Source: Phycomyces blakesleeanus NRRL 1555(-)
Lineage: Eukaryota > Mucoromycota > Mucoromycetes > Mucorales > Phycomycetaceae
Assembly (NCBI RefSeq): GCF_001638985.1
Contig: NW_017265134.1
Location: 3,455,800-3,519,799, forward strand
Direction of reading: 5' to 3'
Length of the DNA stretch: 64,000 bases
Part shown: positions 13,501-25,794 of the stretch, piece after piece
How positions within the stretch are numbered: the stretch's first letter is position 1
How the letters are laid out: every line of letters begins with the position of its first letter
The notes under the pieces: model-generated
Seen by the model: only the letters and a program-made list of their open reading frames with translations
Told to the model about the DNA's origin: nothing
Database searches by the model: none
Translations under genes and position numbers: made by a program

Positions 13501-13687
13501 AAAATAATTATTTTCATTAATTATTATAGTTATGGGAGCCCAATTCAATGCGAATATGAACTATCGCCTGGTATTGGATGTACCAAAGGAGTTTTACCAC
13601 GAATCGCATCGTGCGTCTCACTTTATGAATTTTAGCAGTGAGATGGAGACTGGTGGAGAAGCAGATATTGAGGATTCATTCGCATAA
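5584..13687 (+). CDS. PRP8: Pre-mRNA-splicing factor PRP8 (U5 snRNP), six exons, intein-containing
   Basis: PRP8 is the scaffold of the spliceosome catalytic core and acts in the U5 snRNP. Exons: 5584-5797, 5890-7590, 7681-9803, 9872-11386, 11479-13441, 13530-13687. They sum to 2558 codons, that is 2557 residues including a 198-residue intein (about 2359 after splicing, close to animal PRPF8 at about 2335). Near-verbatim conserved blocks run throughout, for example [23 protein letters not shown], the linker region [16 protein letters not shown], and the C-terminal JAB1/MPN-like region [15 protein letters not shown]. The start [10 protein letters not shown] was chosen because it directly precedes the conserved N-terminus; the longer upstream in-frame ATG at 5461 covers promoter sequence. 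Introns are 68-92 bases with GTAAGT/C-type donors. The C-terminus is slightly divergent (ends in an acidic EADIEDSFA). Confidence 0.98.
10430..11023 (+). other. PRP8 mini-intein (198 residues, no homing endonuclease), at the WEKA/SGFEES site
   Basis: Translation of exon 4 reads GLFWEKA, then 198 extra residues, then [12 protein letters not shown]; uninterrupted PRP8 proteins join WEKA directly to SGFEES. The insert has intein hallmarks: N-terminal Cys with block A ([13 protein letters not shown]), block B with T-x-x-H ([10 protein letters not shown]), and a C-terminal splicing block ending DGLVVHN with penultimate His, terminal Asn and a +1 Ser. No LAGLIDADG motif is present and the length leaves no room for an endonuclease domain, so this is a mini-intein. 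It would excise from the protein and ligate the exteins. The site is the one known as PRP8-a in Cryptococcus and ascomycetes (established knowledge). The frame is intact and all visible catalytic residues are present, so splicing activity is likely. Confidence 0.95.
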
Positions 13688-14152
13688 AAAAAAGAATAAG
13701 TGTATATCTATCTATATATATAAAAAATCAAATAAATGTATAGCAAAGGAGAAGGTGAAGGTGAATTAGTGTATATAACATAACATATACCATTAACATT
13801 AACTAAGCTTGAGCCATATATAATATAGATGAAAGTTACACCTGTGATATTCACATGTTTTCGTATTAGATCTCCTTTTTTTTTCTTTTATATAAAAAGC
13901 AATAGAATGTTTCCTCTTATCACATATCATTATCAATTAGAGAAATACCCATCAAATAATAATAATACTAATACTAATAATCATAATCATAATCATAATA
14001 ATAATAATAATCTGGTGTTTTTCTCTTTCAATTTCTTTAAGCAAGATTTTCTTGCTTTACCTTGGCAATGAATTGTTTTTTTATTTTTGTTTTTATTCTA
14101 CAGACCAATCCAATTTAGATCATTTTTTTTATACTCTACTTTCGTACAATTA
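13688..14152 (+). other. PRP8 3' flank
   Basis: AT-rich 3' untranslated/intergenic DNA. An AATAAA-like signal lies near 13730 and an (AAT)/(CAT) trinucleotide tract at about 13956-14010. No gene is seen. Confidence 0.4.
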
Positions 14153-16231
14153 TCGGTCTTCTAATAAAGACGCGATTTTATATATTTAAAACACCGCAAA
14201 ATAAAAGAATACTTATGAGGACTCAGACAATGAAATATGCGTCTTTTTTTTTTTGGGAAACTTTTGAAAAAAAAAAAGAGAGTGTTTTGCATTAGCTTGG
14301 TTTTAAGGTAAGTGGGTTTGGGTTATATTGAAGAATCTGGATTGTCAGTTAGGCAGGCTAATAGATATGCCCTTTTTTTTAAAAAAAAAAACCTTGATTT
14401 TTTGATTTTTGATTTATTTATCAATACTTCTTTAGCTTTAAAAGAAAAATTAGTAATTGAAGCTTGGCTTTGATATTCTATTTTTCTTAGTGTAATATAT
14501 AAACTAGTTTATTTACCAGTATATGTCATATTATCAGTAACAGTGAGTATTAAAGCCTCTGTATGCTTGATAGTATTTACTTTTATAGACCTTTATTTTT
14601 TAAATCGGGTTTTAAGAAATGGAAAACAAGGTAAGAAAGGAGAGAATATTGAGGTGTACTTTCAACGCTTGGGTTGAACTACACGAATAATCAATACATA
14701 TCCTTCTCTTCTAGAAAGCTTTCTTTTTTTTTGTAAACAGTAGTACTACTAAGTTATATGATTTTTTCTCCCCTGGAACTTTTCTTTGAAAAACTATACT
14801 AGCACTTGGAAGAGATAACATACATAATAATAATGATAATAAACTTTCTGAGGCAAGGTAAGGTTGCTTTTATAGAAAATTACTTTCTAAAGCTATTTTT
14901 GTGTACATGCTAAGATTTGTATTGAAGCTGCTTCCGTCTATAAACACGCAGTTTCTTAGGAAGCTTTCTCCTTTCTCCTTACAGCAAGCTATAGCTTTTT
15001 TTTTATCTCGGATTTACTTGTTCTTTTCTGTTAAGTCTCATACTTGACATATGTGATTTCTCTTAAAATAAAGTCAAGAGTAGGTTTATATGTTTGTTAA
15101 ACATATTGAAGAAGACGAAGAAAACAAAAAGGTTTTAAATCTGCTGACTACAATAACTCATATTTTATTTTATTTTTTTGTAAACAGATAAAAATGGACC
15201 CCCAACTGGACATCTTAAAATATTAACACAAACACACCCAGAAGTTGTTGAAAAAGAGATCCATGTAACAATTTCTTCTTTTCTTTTCATATTACCCATT
15301 ATGTGTCAAGATAATAATAATAAGAATAAGAATAATGCAATTATGTACTTTAATAACTAGAATCATATAAGTTAAAAGACCCTTTCATATAAAAAGTGGT
15401 ATTCTATTATACTTTAAAGACATAAATAGTGAATTGTAGATTTTAAAGGTGCATAGTTTATTATGTATGGAGTAAGGGCTTGTTTGCATAGTTTTTATTT
15501 CTAAAAGAAAGGTATGCAACAGAACTCCGCACGTGCCCACAAAAAACCAGTCTCATGCACTTCCACTTGTAATGTAACATGTATCAGGATTACAATTCGT
15601 GATGGTAAATATTAACTTATTTTTGCTAGGGCAAGTGGTCTAATTAAATGTAATGTATGGTATTGTTATGAGACTTCAATATAAAGCTAAATAGCTTTTA
15701 TTCTAGACGGCTAATAATCATTATGACCGTGTGAAATGTAATGTGGGGGGGGGGGGGTTTCTTTTGGTGTAGATTGATGAGCACATAGTACACCTCGGTA
15801 TTTCTTTCCTCCTCCCCGCTTTCTATTAATATTAAGTATAGATCAAATATTTACGGTTACTGATAACAAAAGAAAAGTGATATGGTTAAATAAGCTAGTC
15901 TGTCTGTGGCACCAAAATATTACCAAGCCTGGAGCAATTATTCTAAATCATCATTTCGTTTTATTTTATTTTTAAGCTAAAGAAGTCTCAATAAATAAAT
16001 CAAGGTTTACAAAGGTATATTTTACTACTTGTAAAAAATAATAATAATAATAATCCAGGTTCTTTAATAGCACCCAACTCCACCTTAAAACCAAGCTAAT
16101 ACAAAACAGTTTTTTTTTTTTTCAAAGTTTCCAAAAAAAAAAAAGACAGTCCAATAAAAAAGACGCATATTTCCTTATTTTTTTCTGTGTTTTAAATAAA
16201 TAATAAAATTGCGTCTGTATTGGTTTACCGG
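14153..16231. repeat. Long diverged inverted repeat (foldback or MULE-like relic), gene-free
   Basis: The left arm (about 14153-14665) matches the reverse complement of the right arm (about 15785-16231). Outer ends share GACGC-ATTTTA-TTTAAAACAC. Next comes a shared AATATGCGTC block, then TTAGCTTGGTTTTAAGGT (14294-14311 and its reverse complement near 16083-16100). Further in are CCTTGATTT, ACTTCTTTAGCTT, TTATCAGTAAC and GAGGTGTACT, all in the same order. Arms are roughly 450-510 bases and clearly diverged, with a spacer of about 1.1 kb. No reading frame of interest is inside and no target-site duplication was recognised. It could be an old non-autonomous transposon or an inverted duplication. 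Confidence 0.7.
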
Positions 16232-16591
16232 TTACTGTGAATTCAAGGCGAGTTCCAAATAAGTAAAATGACGACATGACGCTTGCAGCCACTTTACTTC
16301 ACTTCCAAACCAACTGATAAGTCGATAATTCAAGACAGCCGTTATTTTTATTTTTATTTTTTCATTCTCTTTCCTCTCTTCCTCTCTTTCTCTCTCTTTA
16401 TTACTCGCTCGATCACTCGCTCACTTGCTTGCCTGTTTGCTTGCTTGCCTTCTTACAACTTGGTCTTATTTAATTTTATTTAGTTTTTTTTTTACATTTA
16501 TTTTACATTTACATTTACATTTTTATTTTATTTTATTATTTTATTATTTTTATTATTTTTATTATTTTTATTTTCCTTCTTTCGCTCTCAC

Positions 16592-17790
16592 ATGTTATCC
16601 GTCTTCCTGCCTACACCCTCAATCAGCATGGCCTCTTCTGTCTCTTCCATGCCCATAACTTCGACTCCATCTGCTCCATCTTTACGAAGACGTAGAGACC
16701 GACTCTTTATTTCACACATTGTTCACTACCTGTCGTTTGTCTACCAATATGTTCGCAACCTCTTCCTATCTCGTCGTCTATTGATAGAACCCTCTAAAGC
16801 GAACACGTCTTCTTCATGTCGACCTGAGAAAAAAAATAAAACGAGTACGACGAATGCGACCACAACTACAACCACAACCACCAATCCTGTAAAGAAGAAC
16901 TCGCACCTATACTACAAAGGAAAAACTCTGGTTTTAGACCTTGATGAAACCCTGGTTCATTCAGTTCGTCTAGGATCGCCTGACGACAATCACACGATTA
17001 GTACATCTATCAAACGCAAGAAGATTGAAGTTCAGAATGATCATCAAAGTATTCTATATGAAGTCTACAAACGACCTCATGTTGACTTTTTTTTAAAAAC
17101 GGTATGATTGTGTTATATATATATATATATAAGAATATATGCGTTTGAATACTTATTTATTTTGTTGCTGGTTTTTAGATTAGTCAATGGTACAAGGTGG
17201 TCATTTTCACAGCGTCTATGGCTGAATATGCGGACCCAGTGATTGACTGGCTGGACCAGGATCAGCACATCATTTCCCAACGTTATTTTAGACAGGTAAT
17301 ATAAATATATAAAATACTTGAAGACCCAGAGATACGCACATACGCACATACGCACAAATGTGTAGTCCTTTTTTTTCTATTTTATTTAAATTGTATTATC
17401 TTTTATTTATTTTTTAGTCTTGTGAATATCGTAATGGTGATTTTCTTAAAGACATCTCTCTTGCTGAACCAGACCTTTCAAAGGTGTGCTTGGTAGACAA
17501 CAGTCCGGCTGCATTTGGCCTTTACAAAGGTAAAATATATTAAAAAGACAACAAAGGGAGGCGAGGCAAGGGAGGGGGTTAAGATGAGTGGATTTATTTT
17601 TGTATGTATGTGTGTGTGTGTATTGATTTGATAATATTATATTATATTAGATAATGGTATTCCTTTGACAGGTTGGATATCTAACCCTCAAGACCAATGC
17701 TTATTGGACTTGCTCCCGCTACTCGACGCATTGAGATTCACGGCTGATGTTCGGAGCATCTTACGCCTTCGAAGCATCGATCAGTCCTAA
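16592..17790 (+). CDS. NEM1: Nem1/CNEP1-like nuclear envelope phosphatase (FCP1/HAD family)
   Basis: Four exons: 16592-17101, 17179-17295, 17418-17529, 17651-17790 (292 residues). After a low-complexity N-terminus with a hydrophobic stretch (about residues 38-60, [16 protein letters not shown]), the FCP1-homology domain begins [14 protein letters not shown]. The catalytic aspartates (DxDxT) are at about residue 116. It continues with [28 protein letters not shown] and VDNSPAAF, closely matching CTDNEP1/Dullard and yeast Nem1. Nem1 with Spo7 dephosphorylates the lipin Pah1 at the nuclear envelope/ER, controlling phospholipid versus triacylglycerol synthesis. The N-terminus is shorter than in yeast Nem1. 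An alternative start is the Met at 16628. Upstream DNA is a strongly CT-rich tract. Confidence 0.92.
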
Positions 17791-18020
17791 CCCTCCTTTT
17801 CCCTTACCTTACCTTTAGTCTCTTCATCCTCCCTTTCTATCAATATCTCTCTCTTTTTTCTTTATCTCCATTTCATAAACGCACAAACTCAACTTTTGCT
17901 TACAACACATACATACAAAACACTCACTCATATATATATATATACACACACATACACATACACACAAATCTTCTGTTTCTTTAGATCTGTTGTGAGGCTT
18001 TTCTTTCTTTTTCTATTTCT
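17791..18020. other. 3' flank of the Nem1-like gene
   Basis: Pyrimidine-rich sequence followed by a TA/CA microsatellite at about 17930-17970. No gene is seen. Confidence 0.4.
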
Positions 18021-19238
18021 TCTTCTTTTTTAAATAATGATAACCAAAGGTCTTCAACAGAACCATATATACTATTATTATTATTCTTGTTACAACGTGG
18101 AGTGTGGGGAAGTGGCTGTGGTCCACATGGTCGGGAATAGGCTTGTATCTGTGCTACTTTAAGGTACAGAACAAGTATTATATAAATATATTACATATAA
18201 TAGAAAGAAAAGAGAAAAGAAAAATAAAGTCCCTCTTCACTCCCCCCCCCCCCCCCCCTTTTTTTTTATTTTTCTTTAGTTATTTTTAATTTTTTATTTT
18301 TTTATTATTTTGACTCCCCCCCTTTCCTCCTTTTAATCCCCCCCCCCCCCTCTCTCTCTCACTGTCTGTCTGCCTTGCCTCGTGCATAAAGGTTATGCAA
18401 TAGACATAATATTGATGCAGGCTTTTTGATATCTCTTTATTTATTTAAGGCAATAAATAAATAAAAAATAAATAAAAAAATAAAAAACTATAAATACCAC
18501 CCATCTTTTGTTCACTAATCTTTCCTTCTTCTTTTCACTTTCAAAAATTATGCTCCCTTTCCCCACCATTGTCTGCNNNNNNNNNNNNNNNNNNNNNNNN
18601 NNNNNNNNNNNNNNNNNNNNNNNNNNNNNNNNNNNNNNNNNNNNNNNNNNNNNNNNNNNNNNNNNNNNNNNNNNNNTCTTCTTTTTAAAAAAAGGAAAAC
18701 CAAGGGTTTTCAACGGACCCATATATACTATTATTTTTTTTCCGGTAACAACGGGGAGGGGGGGAAAGGGGTTGGGGTCCCCAGGGTGGGGAAAGGGTTT
18801 GTTTTTGGGCTCTTTTAGGGTCCGGAACAAGTTTTATAAAAATTTTTTCCCTTTAATGGAAGGAAAGGGGAAAGGAAAAATAAGGTCCTTTTTTTTTCCC
18901 CCCCCCCCCCCCCCTTTTTTTTTATTTTTCTTTAGTTATTTTTAATTTTTTATTTTTTTATTATTTTGACTCCCCCCCTTTCCTCCTTTTAATCCCCCCC
19001 CCCCCCTCTCTCTCTCACTGTCTGTCTGCCTTGCCTCGTGCATAAAGGTTATGCAATAGACATAATATTGATGCAGGCTTTTTGATATCTCTTTATTTAT
19101 TTAAGGCAATAAATAAATAAAAAATAAATAAAAAAATAAAAAACTATAAATACCACCCATCTTTTGTTCACTAATCTTTCCTTCTTCTTTTCACTTTCAA
19201 AAATTATGCTCCCTTTCCCCACCATTGTCTGCCCTGCT
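18021..19238. repeat. Probable false duplication around an assembly gap
   Basis: Sequence 18021-18576 recurs after the N run as 18677-19238. The last roughly 330 bases (from the poly-C tract to the GTCTGC before the gap) are essentially identical. The first roughly 230 bases of the second copy differ by a smear in which bases are replaced by their neighbours (extra runs of G, T and C). This is the pattern of a degraded read end rather than biological divergence. The true locus probably has one copy, running from the Nem1-like 3' region straight into the 54-residue gene. Confidence 0.75.
18577..18676. other. Assembly gap (100 N)
   Basis: Exactly 100 N, a conventional placeholder for a gap of unknown size. 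Confidence 0.99.
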
Positions 19239-19459
19239 ACATGTGAACTTTGCGGTCATTGGATGCCTCAACACAGTGTAAGCTATGTATATAAATAAAA
19301 TAAAATAAAATAATTTAATTTAATTTAACATTATTGACATTTACCTACTTCTTTTATTTCTGACAGGACGAGTGCCCTCGTAATGGAGTACACCCTTCTC
19401 AGTGGACATTAACTATCAATATTCAAGAGCTCGACAGCGAATCAGACACTGAAGACTAA
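19206..19459 (+). CDS. Small Cys/His-rich protein (54 residues), two exons
   Basis: Exon 1 is 19206-19277 (24 codons) and exon 2 is 19367-19459; the intron has a GTAAGC donor and a CTGACAG acceptor. The product has a compact Cys/His cluster, C-x3-C-x2-C-x-H then H-x3-C, from CPATCELCGHWMPQHSDEC. That could bind one zinc ion. A hydrophobic segment and an acidic tail (DSESDTED) follow. I recognise no family. Support comes from good splice signals, frame continuity and the ordered metal-ligand pattern. A truncated copy of its first nine codons sits before the gap at about 18550-18576, as expected from the false duplication. Confidence 0.5.
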
Positions 19460-19873
19460 AGCTGGATATCAACCTTTATCATCTCATATTATATCATATC
19501 ATATCATCTCATATCATATCATCTCATATCAAATCATATCATTTAGTATCATATTTCCTCTTCTCTTCACCACCAACAGATATGAACATATCTCTTTCTT
19601 TTACTTTTATTTATATATATTTTATGTGTATACCTTTTCTTCTTCTTCAACCTTTATCCCTCATTTCAGTGTAAATTCATCAAGTATATAAAGCTTTCTC
19701 GGCATATTTCCCACCCTCCTCTTCATTTCACCCTCTTTATATATCTATATTTATATAAAATAAAATAAAATAAAATAAAATGTATTTCAAATTTATTTTT
19801 ATTTTATTGGTCAATTGTTTATATAAATAAATTAAATAATAATAATAATAATAATAACAATCCAGTGACCCAT
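19460..19873. other. Convergent intergenic region
   Basis: It contains imperfect tandem copies of TCATATCATC at about 19486-19550, a TAAAA array near 19757-19780 and an AAT tract near 19838-19857. No gene is seen. Confidence 0.5.
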
Positions 19874-22800
19874 TCATTTTCTAAACAATTCTCCTCTCAT
19901 GATCACATCTAGGTCACTCAAGGCAACTCTAGCCTGATAGCGGGTTAACTCATCCGGATCACTCGACTCAGCGTATCTTAGTGTACGGTACGTTCTCCTA
20001 AGGTTTTGGGCCGGATATTCATACAACGTCTGGGATTTCATACCTCGAAACAATGAAACTATCAAGACAATGGCAGCTTTCATTTAAAAGCAAAAGCAAA
20101 ATAAAAACAAATTCATTATTAGCATTAGGATAAACGCCATTGTGTTTGTAATATTTTCTCTCTTTCTTTCTTTCTGCCCTACCTCTTCTGATTTCTGGTG
20201 CTTTTTCTATTTCCAGAATATTAAGAACCCAGTCTGTGAGTTCCCACATTTGTCCTGTGAGTGCAACAGGACACGTCTGACAGGCCATACTTAGAATAGA
20301 CAATGCAGATACCCTCAGGTTGTCATCTACCCCACGCCGAGCCAATACTGTCTCCAGAGGTCGAATAAGCGTCAAGGCTATTAATAATACCATATATACA
20401 TTTTAAAAAAAAGTATCATTTAATACATTATTGTTTATTCTTTTTTTTCCTGACGCGATTCATATTACCATATTTGCCGAGTGCATCCCCGCAACGTTGC
20501 ACAGTCTGTAACAGTGCCTCTCCCACTCGTAATCTATTCTCCAATTTCTGACTCTCATCACTGTAGATCTGACCGAGCTTGGCAATAATCTCATTACCAT
20601 GGACATCGGTCAGGGCAGACAATCCCTTTACAGCATTAAGATAAATAAAACTGCACCATAATTATTAATATTAAAACCAAACAATCCCCAATATATATAT
20701 ATATATAACAAAATTAGCATTAATATTAGCAGCAATAGCAATAGCAACATCAGCAGCAACAGCAACATCATTACCACCACTAACACCAGCATTGGCAAGG
20801 GGTGGAATGCGAGTCACTGTAACACGCCATTTTTTCTTAAATTTTTTTTTACCTGTCTTCATCTTGGACTAGTCGCACAAAGAGGTCAAGCACGTTGTCC
20901 AATCCTGAACCCGAAGCTACCAATGGATCCCTTGAAAGAACCATTTCCTTTAGCATCCCAATCCCATGCGCTCTGACTGGTAAAAGGTCATCTTGCAAGG
21001 CCTTCATTGCCTCGCGGTACTTGATCTTTGAATCCTGTCTGTCTTGACTACCACTCTTATTTGGACCCAATAAATGTTGGGCGGACAGATAAGAAGTCAC
21101 GGCCAATATAACCTCATGCACTGATTCTTGCACATCATCGCCGCCATATTTCTCGAGTATTCGCAATGGTCCAAGACCGGATTCCAAAAGTTGTACGGCT
21201 TGTGGACTAAGCTCGTCATTTTCTAAAGATATACAAAGAAAAGGTACCATTAATTTGTTATTTTATTAATTCACAAGACAATCTATTTAATATATTTACC
21301 ATGAATAACTGCCCTCATAAGATGAATGGCCAACAGAAGAGACTCAAAATCATCTTTGGCTGTGTATGTCTCATCATGCATATCTTCAATCGCTTCTCTA
21401 TCTTCATGACTCACAATGTTGGAAAAGTCTGGGAAGCCGCTAGACTGTGCTGATTTAGATGAATTCTTTGGTTTGCTTATCCGATCAGCGTGTTCTGTCA
21501 CTACATTACTCGCAAACGCTACAATCTGCGTAGGATTCTTTAGGATTTCAGGACCCAGAGTATCCAACATCCCCATAATCAAATGGAGTATCATTAAAAT
21601 TCTATAAACAAGTAAGTATATAGAATGCTTGAAATCCCAAACTTACATCTTTGGATCTGTATCCTGGGAAACAGACTGCATTGCAGAATATTCACTCAAC
21701 AAGAATACAAAAAAATCTCCACACAAATCTGGACTATCGATCCTTTGAAGAAATTCAACCATTACTTTTGGATCAATTGACAGCTGATTTGAAGACGCTT
21801 CTTTAGGGAATCTTTGATGTACAATAAAAATTCTATTAGTTTCTCTCTTTTTTTTTTTATTTTCTTTCCCCCTTTTTTTTTGGGTTTTGGTTTTGTTACC
21901 TTCTCAATCGGAGTACCACACCTCCTGTGGGTCCTGGTCCAAAGTAAGCAACACGAGAGTTACTCAAATCTGTCTTGTCTAGCAGGATACGTTTAAAGTC
22001 GCCAATGGCCTCTCGCGTAGTAGTGATCCGAAAGTATGTGGTCAGCAAATCCAACACGACTTCTCTCAGGTTGGATTTGGATCTAGTACTGAATTCATAA
22101 AGATGATAGAGCATCGGGATCAAACCGTCCAAGAATGATTGGATCACAACAGGCGAAGGTTCGCCTCCCACCATCACACAATGCAGAGTATACAGTACCG
22201 TCCGTAAATCGTCTTCTGTCATGACCACCTGTGCATCGACCCCATTTTCCAAAACGTCTGGCTTGCCGTATTCTGTCTGGTTCCAGTAGGTCAGCAGAGA
22301 CCCCACAGTTTTGTCGACAATGTACTTTTTGGCCAGATCGGTGTGTTTTATAATCATTCTTCCGATCACAAACGTAATAGCCTGAGCTCTAGGGGATTTT
22401 TGTTGAGAGTGACGAACGGTTCCTTCTAGTAGCACAAGCAGTTGTGGAGCAATCACGGCGTAATAACTCTGCCAACCAAAACCCAAAAATAATATCGATA
22501 ATAATACAAGGGGGGGGGGGGGGGTATAGGTCAAAAGAGAGAGAAGAAGAGGTTACAGAAACAGATACAGACAACTGTTAATAATCACCACTCATACTTG
22601 ACAGCCTCAAAAGAAAAAAGAAAAATACCTCTACAGATGGCATCTGTTGAGGTACAGATAAAATAAGCTTGGAGATCTTTTCCAGTTGAGCAAATTGGAC
22701 TATCGATCATCCCCCCAAATAGTAATAAAATAAAACAAACAAAAAAAATACATAAGTTTTATTTATTTATTTAAGACTATATAAATACCTTGGTCGACAT

Positions 22801-24560
22801 CGCCCACTGTAAAATCCAATACAATAGAAACACCATTCGGTCTCAATATGATTCTCGAAAGGAACCGACCGCATATTCCCCTCAACCATGCTGGTACGGG
22901 ATGAAGGGGAGATGTGCCTAACAAAAGCATCAAAGACTCCATTGCACGATAAGCATCCGATCTATATATATATACAGAGAGAGAATCATAAATTATCATT
23001 TTGTTTTTTGTTTTCGATTTAGATTTAGATTTATATTATGAGTTTACCTTTCGAATAGCCACATAAACACACGGGCACTCTTGTCTTTTTCCTGGCGCGA
23101 AATTCCAGGGGTTGTTTTACTGGATGCAACAGCAGCAACAGCAGGACTCACGTTGGCGGGGTTGGCAGGAACTTTAGTGTGGGGAATTGTTTGGTCTAGT
23201 GTCTTTGGGGGAGCATAGGCAGATAAGGGAGCATATGCTAACTGTAATAGTGCAGCATAAATGTCTGGCAAATGACGGCTTGTTATAATAGAGGCCGCAG
23301 TTGTATAGCCTTTACTGGCCGGAACCTCCTCGGACTTTATGATCAGATTGGCCAATTTCATGGATATGTCCATTAAGCGATGTGTACTTTCAAGAGGTGG
23401 AAGGGATGCCTTTTCGTCAGAACTGGTGTTCTGGCCAAGTAGTTCTATTTAAGCTAGTTAAGCCTTTGAATGAATGGTATGACATGGGATGGGATGAATC
23501 AGGGATTGAGGGGAGAAGAAGAAGGATAGTGATGATGATGAGGCTATTCTTTCTTTTTGGGGTTCCTATACAATTCAACTAACCATGGTTTGTGTAGCCT
23601 GATTTGACACGACGAGAAAGAGGTACTCCTACGCCGGGAGAAAAGCAAGGATATATTCCCCACGACACAATTACTTGGAGGAGTGTGTGCAAGAGGCGTA
23701 AATCACGCACACCCAAGAGGTCCCGGTCTGTGGACACTTGTCCCTCTACACACACATGCACATACACAAGCAAACAAGCAAACAAGCAAACAAGCAAACA
23801 CACATGCCCACACGCACACATGCACACATGCACAGATTTTAAATAAATAATATGAAAAATGATACAAGAATAATAATAATAATAATAATAGGATTTACAT
23901 TGTGTAAATGCTATAAAATGTATTATCCCTTACACACACCCTCACACAACAGTCCACTCATATTCAACTATATAGTGGTCGATTCGATACAGTCCAAATC
24001 CAATCTAATACAATTTCTATATTCCCTCACCTCCTTCGACTATCACAGACAGCATGGTCATTTGGATTTCTGTCAATAACCGCAAACACTCGCTTACAAA
24101 TCCATATTGTGGATCGTTTTCTTCTTCTTTTTGTTTTTCTTCTTCTTGACCATCATTTGTTTTCAGCTGCTTCAGGCGAGCACTCAGCTGTTGTTCCAAA
24201 CTAATGTCTGTCAAGATACCTGTAAGTTTCTTTCGGTTTGGTTTGATTCCAATTTTATTTCATTTGAATTTTTATTATGCATTTTCAAAAAAAAAAAAAA
24301 AAGACAAAAGATATCTGTCTATCTACGGATATCTTGACCGTTTGTTGATTTCATTCTTAGAGGTTGGAATTTACAGATAATCTCAAGGTGTAAAAGAGAA
24401 AGAAGAAGAAGAAAAGAAAAAAGAAATAACAACCTTGAGATTCTGGTGGAGGATTTCCAACCAGCATCGATGCTTGAAATAGTAATTTTGAAAGACGATC
24501 CTTCTCTACATCATACTTTGAAACCAAAGCCATGTTAGATTCTAGTGAAGATTCGGCCAT
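19874..24560 (-). CDS. RTP1: RTP1/TANGO6 homologue (RNA polymerase II nuclear import), 12 exons
   Basis: Exons in transcription order: 24560-24434, 24219-24031, 23444-23048, 22961-22789, 22699-22629, 22468-21900, 21811-21647, 21601-21300, 21222-20853, 20650-20469, 20377-20183, 20076-19874. They sum to 981 codons (980 residues) with every junction in frame. The C-terminal half carries the two Pfam-type RTP1 blocks. RTP1_C1 reads DEDSFIYLNAVKGLSALTDV and onward. RTP1_C2 reads EIRRAAIVLIVSLFRGM followed by LRRTYRTLRYAESSDPDELTRYQARVALSDLD. In yeast, Rtp1 helps import assembled RNA polymerase II into the nucleus; the animal orthologue is TANGO6. The protein is mostly helical HEAT/ARM-like. The second intron is unusually long (about 586 bases) and full of simple repeats. 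The first donor (GTTGTT) is weak, so exon 1 is the least certain. Confidence 0.9.
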
Positions 24561-24877
24561 GATAAAGTAATGCAAGTAGTTTTATATAAAATGCAATCAA
24601 TCCTGTTTTTTTTTTCTTTTTCTTTTCCCTTTGAGATAATGCTGCCTGTAGAACTCGCGTCACTAAGAACGGTGGCTTGCTCTTTTACTTACTTGGGGGA
24701 AAAAATTAGAAAAATAACCTTTTTCTACTTTTCCTTTCTTCTTTCTTTTTTTCCTTATTATTCTCATTTCACATATGGAATCTGCATTAAAAAGAACTTT
24801 ATTTCAGTATAGAGAACAGAAAACAAAAGAAAGAATGAATGACAAAACGAGCCAAAAGATATATATGTATATATATA

Positions 24878-24911
<34 letters not shown>

Positions 24912-25402
24912 TGGCTGTAAACTGTCAAAGGCTCTACACAAAGACTCTGTTTGTTTGTTTGTTTGTTTGTTTGTTTGTTTTTGCTTTATAAAGATAGACA
25001 TGTTAAGTGAAGAAAGCCATCGAATACATTTCTCAATCGACGTTTAGATGAATCATCAATTATTGAGAAATAATTTGACAACTGTACTAAACTATAGGTC
25101 TACGATGTCAAAAAAAAACAAACAAAATGGCGAAGAAAGAGAACTGAAATTACCAACAACAACAACAACAACAACAAAACTTCCCCTTGACCTTTTTTTT
25201 GAATGATGAAGTATAATCGATTTTGCGGATTATGAACATCACCAAAAGATATTAGACTTTTTTTTTATGCTAATTTCCTGAGAAAAGAATGAATCTTCAT
25301 TACAGTCAAAGCTCGATATAGCTATGAAAGTTAAAGCATCTCTAGCAGTTTCTACACACGAATTATACACAACCAAATTAGGAAGTAAATGTATAAGGCG
25401 TT
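24561..25402. other. AT-rich intergenic region
   Basis: Contains an (ATT)n tract at about 24880-24910, a (TTTG)n tract at 24950-24980 and an (AAC)n tract at 25156-25177. No gene is seen. Confidence 0.5.
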
Positions 25403-25794
25403 CACAAAGTTGCGGTCGGCCGGTCTTTCTCGGCGGTCTGAGACGGTTGGCGTGGTGGTCGGTGGCCGCCACACTGCGGAGAAAGTGAGAAGTGGCAAGA
25501 GGAGACTGAAGTGGGTGTAGGACCCACTTTACTTGTCCGGGAGTATATCGGCACCTTCTGCGGTTCATGAAGAGGGGGTTGACCAGCAACGAGGACCTCG
25601 GGTATCTGAGCTACATCGTCGACCGGCTCCACTGTGGCTGTGCTTGTCGCCTGTTCTTGCTTCTGCTCCACCGTTCCTGTTTGCCTCGCCTGTACCGATA
25701 AGGTGGGTTCCTTGGCCTTCTCCGTGTCAATGCGCGTCTCCGACTCTTGTCGTCGCACCTTCTTCTTCCACGAATTTCTTCTCAAGTGTTTTGG
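25403..25794 (-). pseudogene. Inverted fragment of the integrase C-terminal tail
   Basis: The reverse complement of about 25534-25780 is nearly identical to 28598-28850, the tail of the integrase gene. It reads the same KKFVEE..GATTRVGDAH end, with one extra codon. Beyond that match, 25456-25530 instead matches 28940-29010 in the same orientation, so the two copies are mosaic. The rest of the integrase is absent here. Confidence 0.75.

Noticed and set aside
23604..23846. Frames rich in Cys/Val or Thr/His over CA- and CAAG-type repeats
   Set aside because: They fall within the long second intron of RTP1 and translate tandem repeats.
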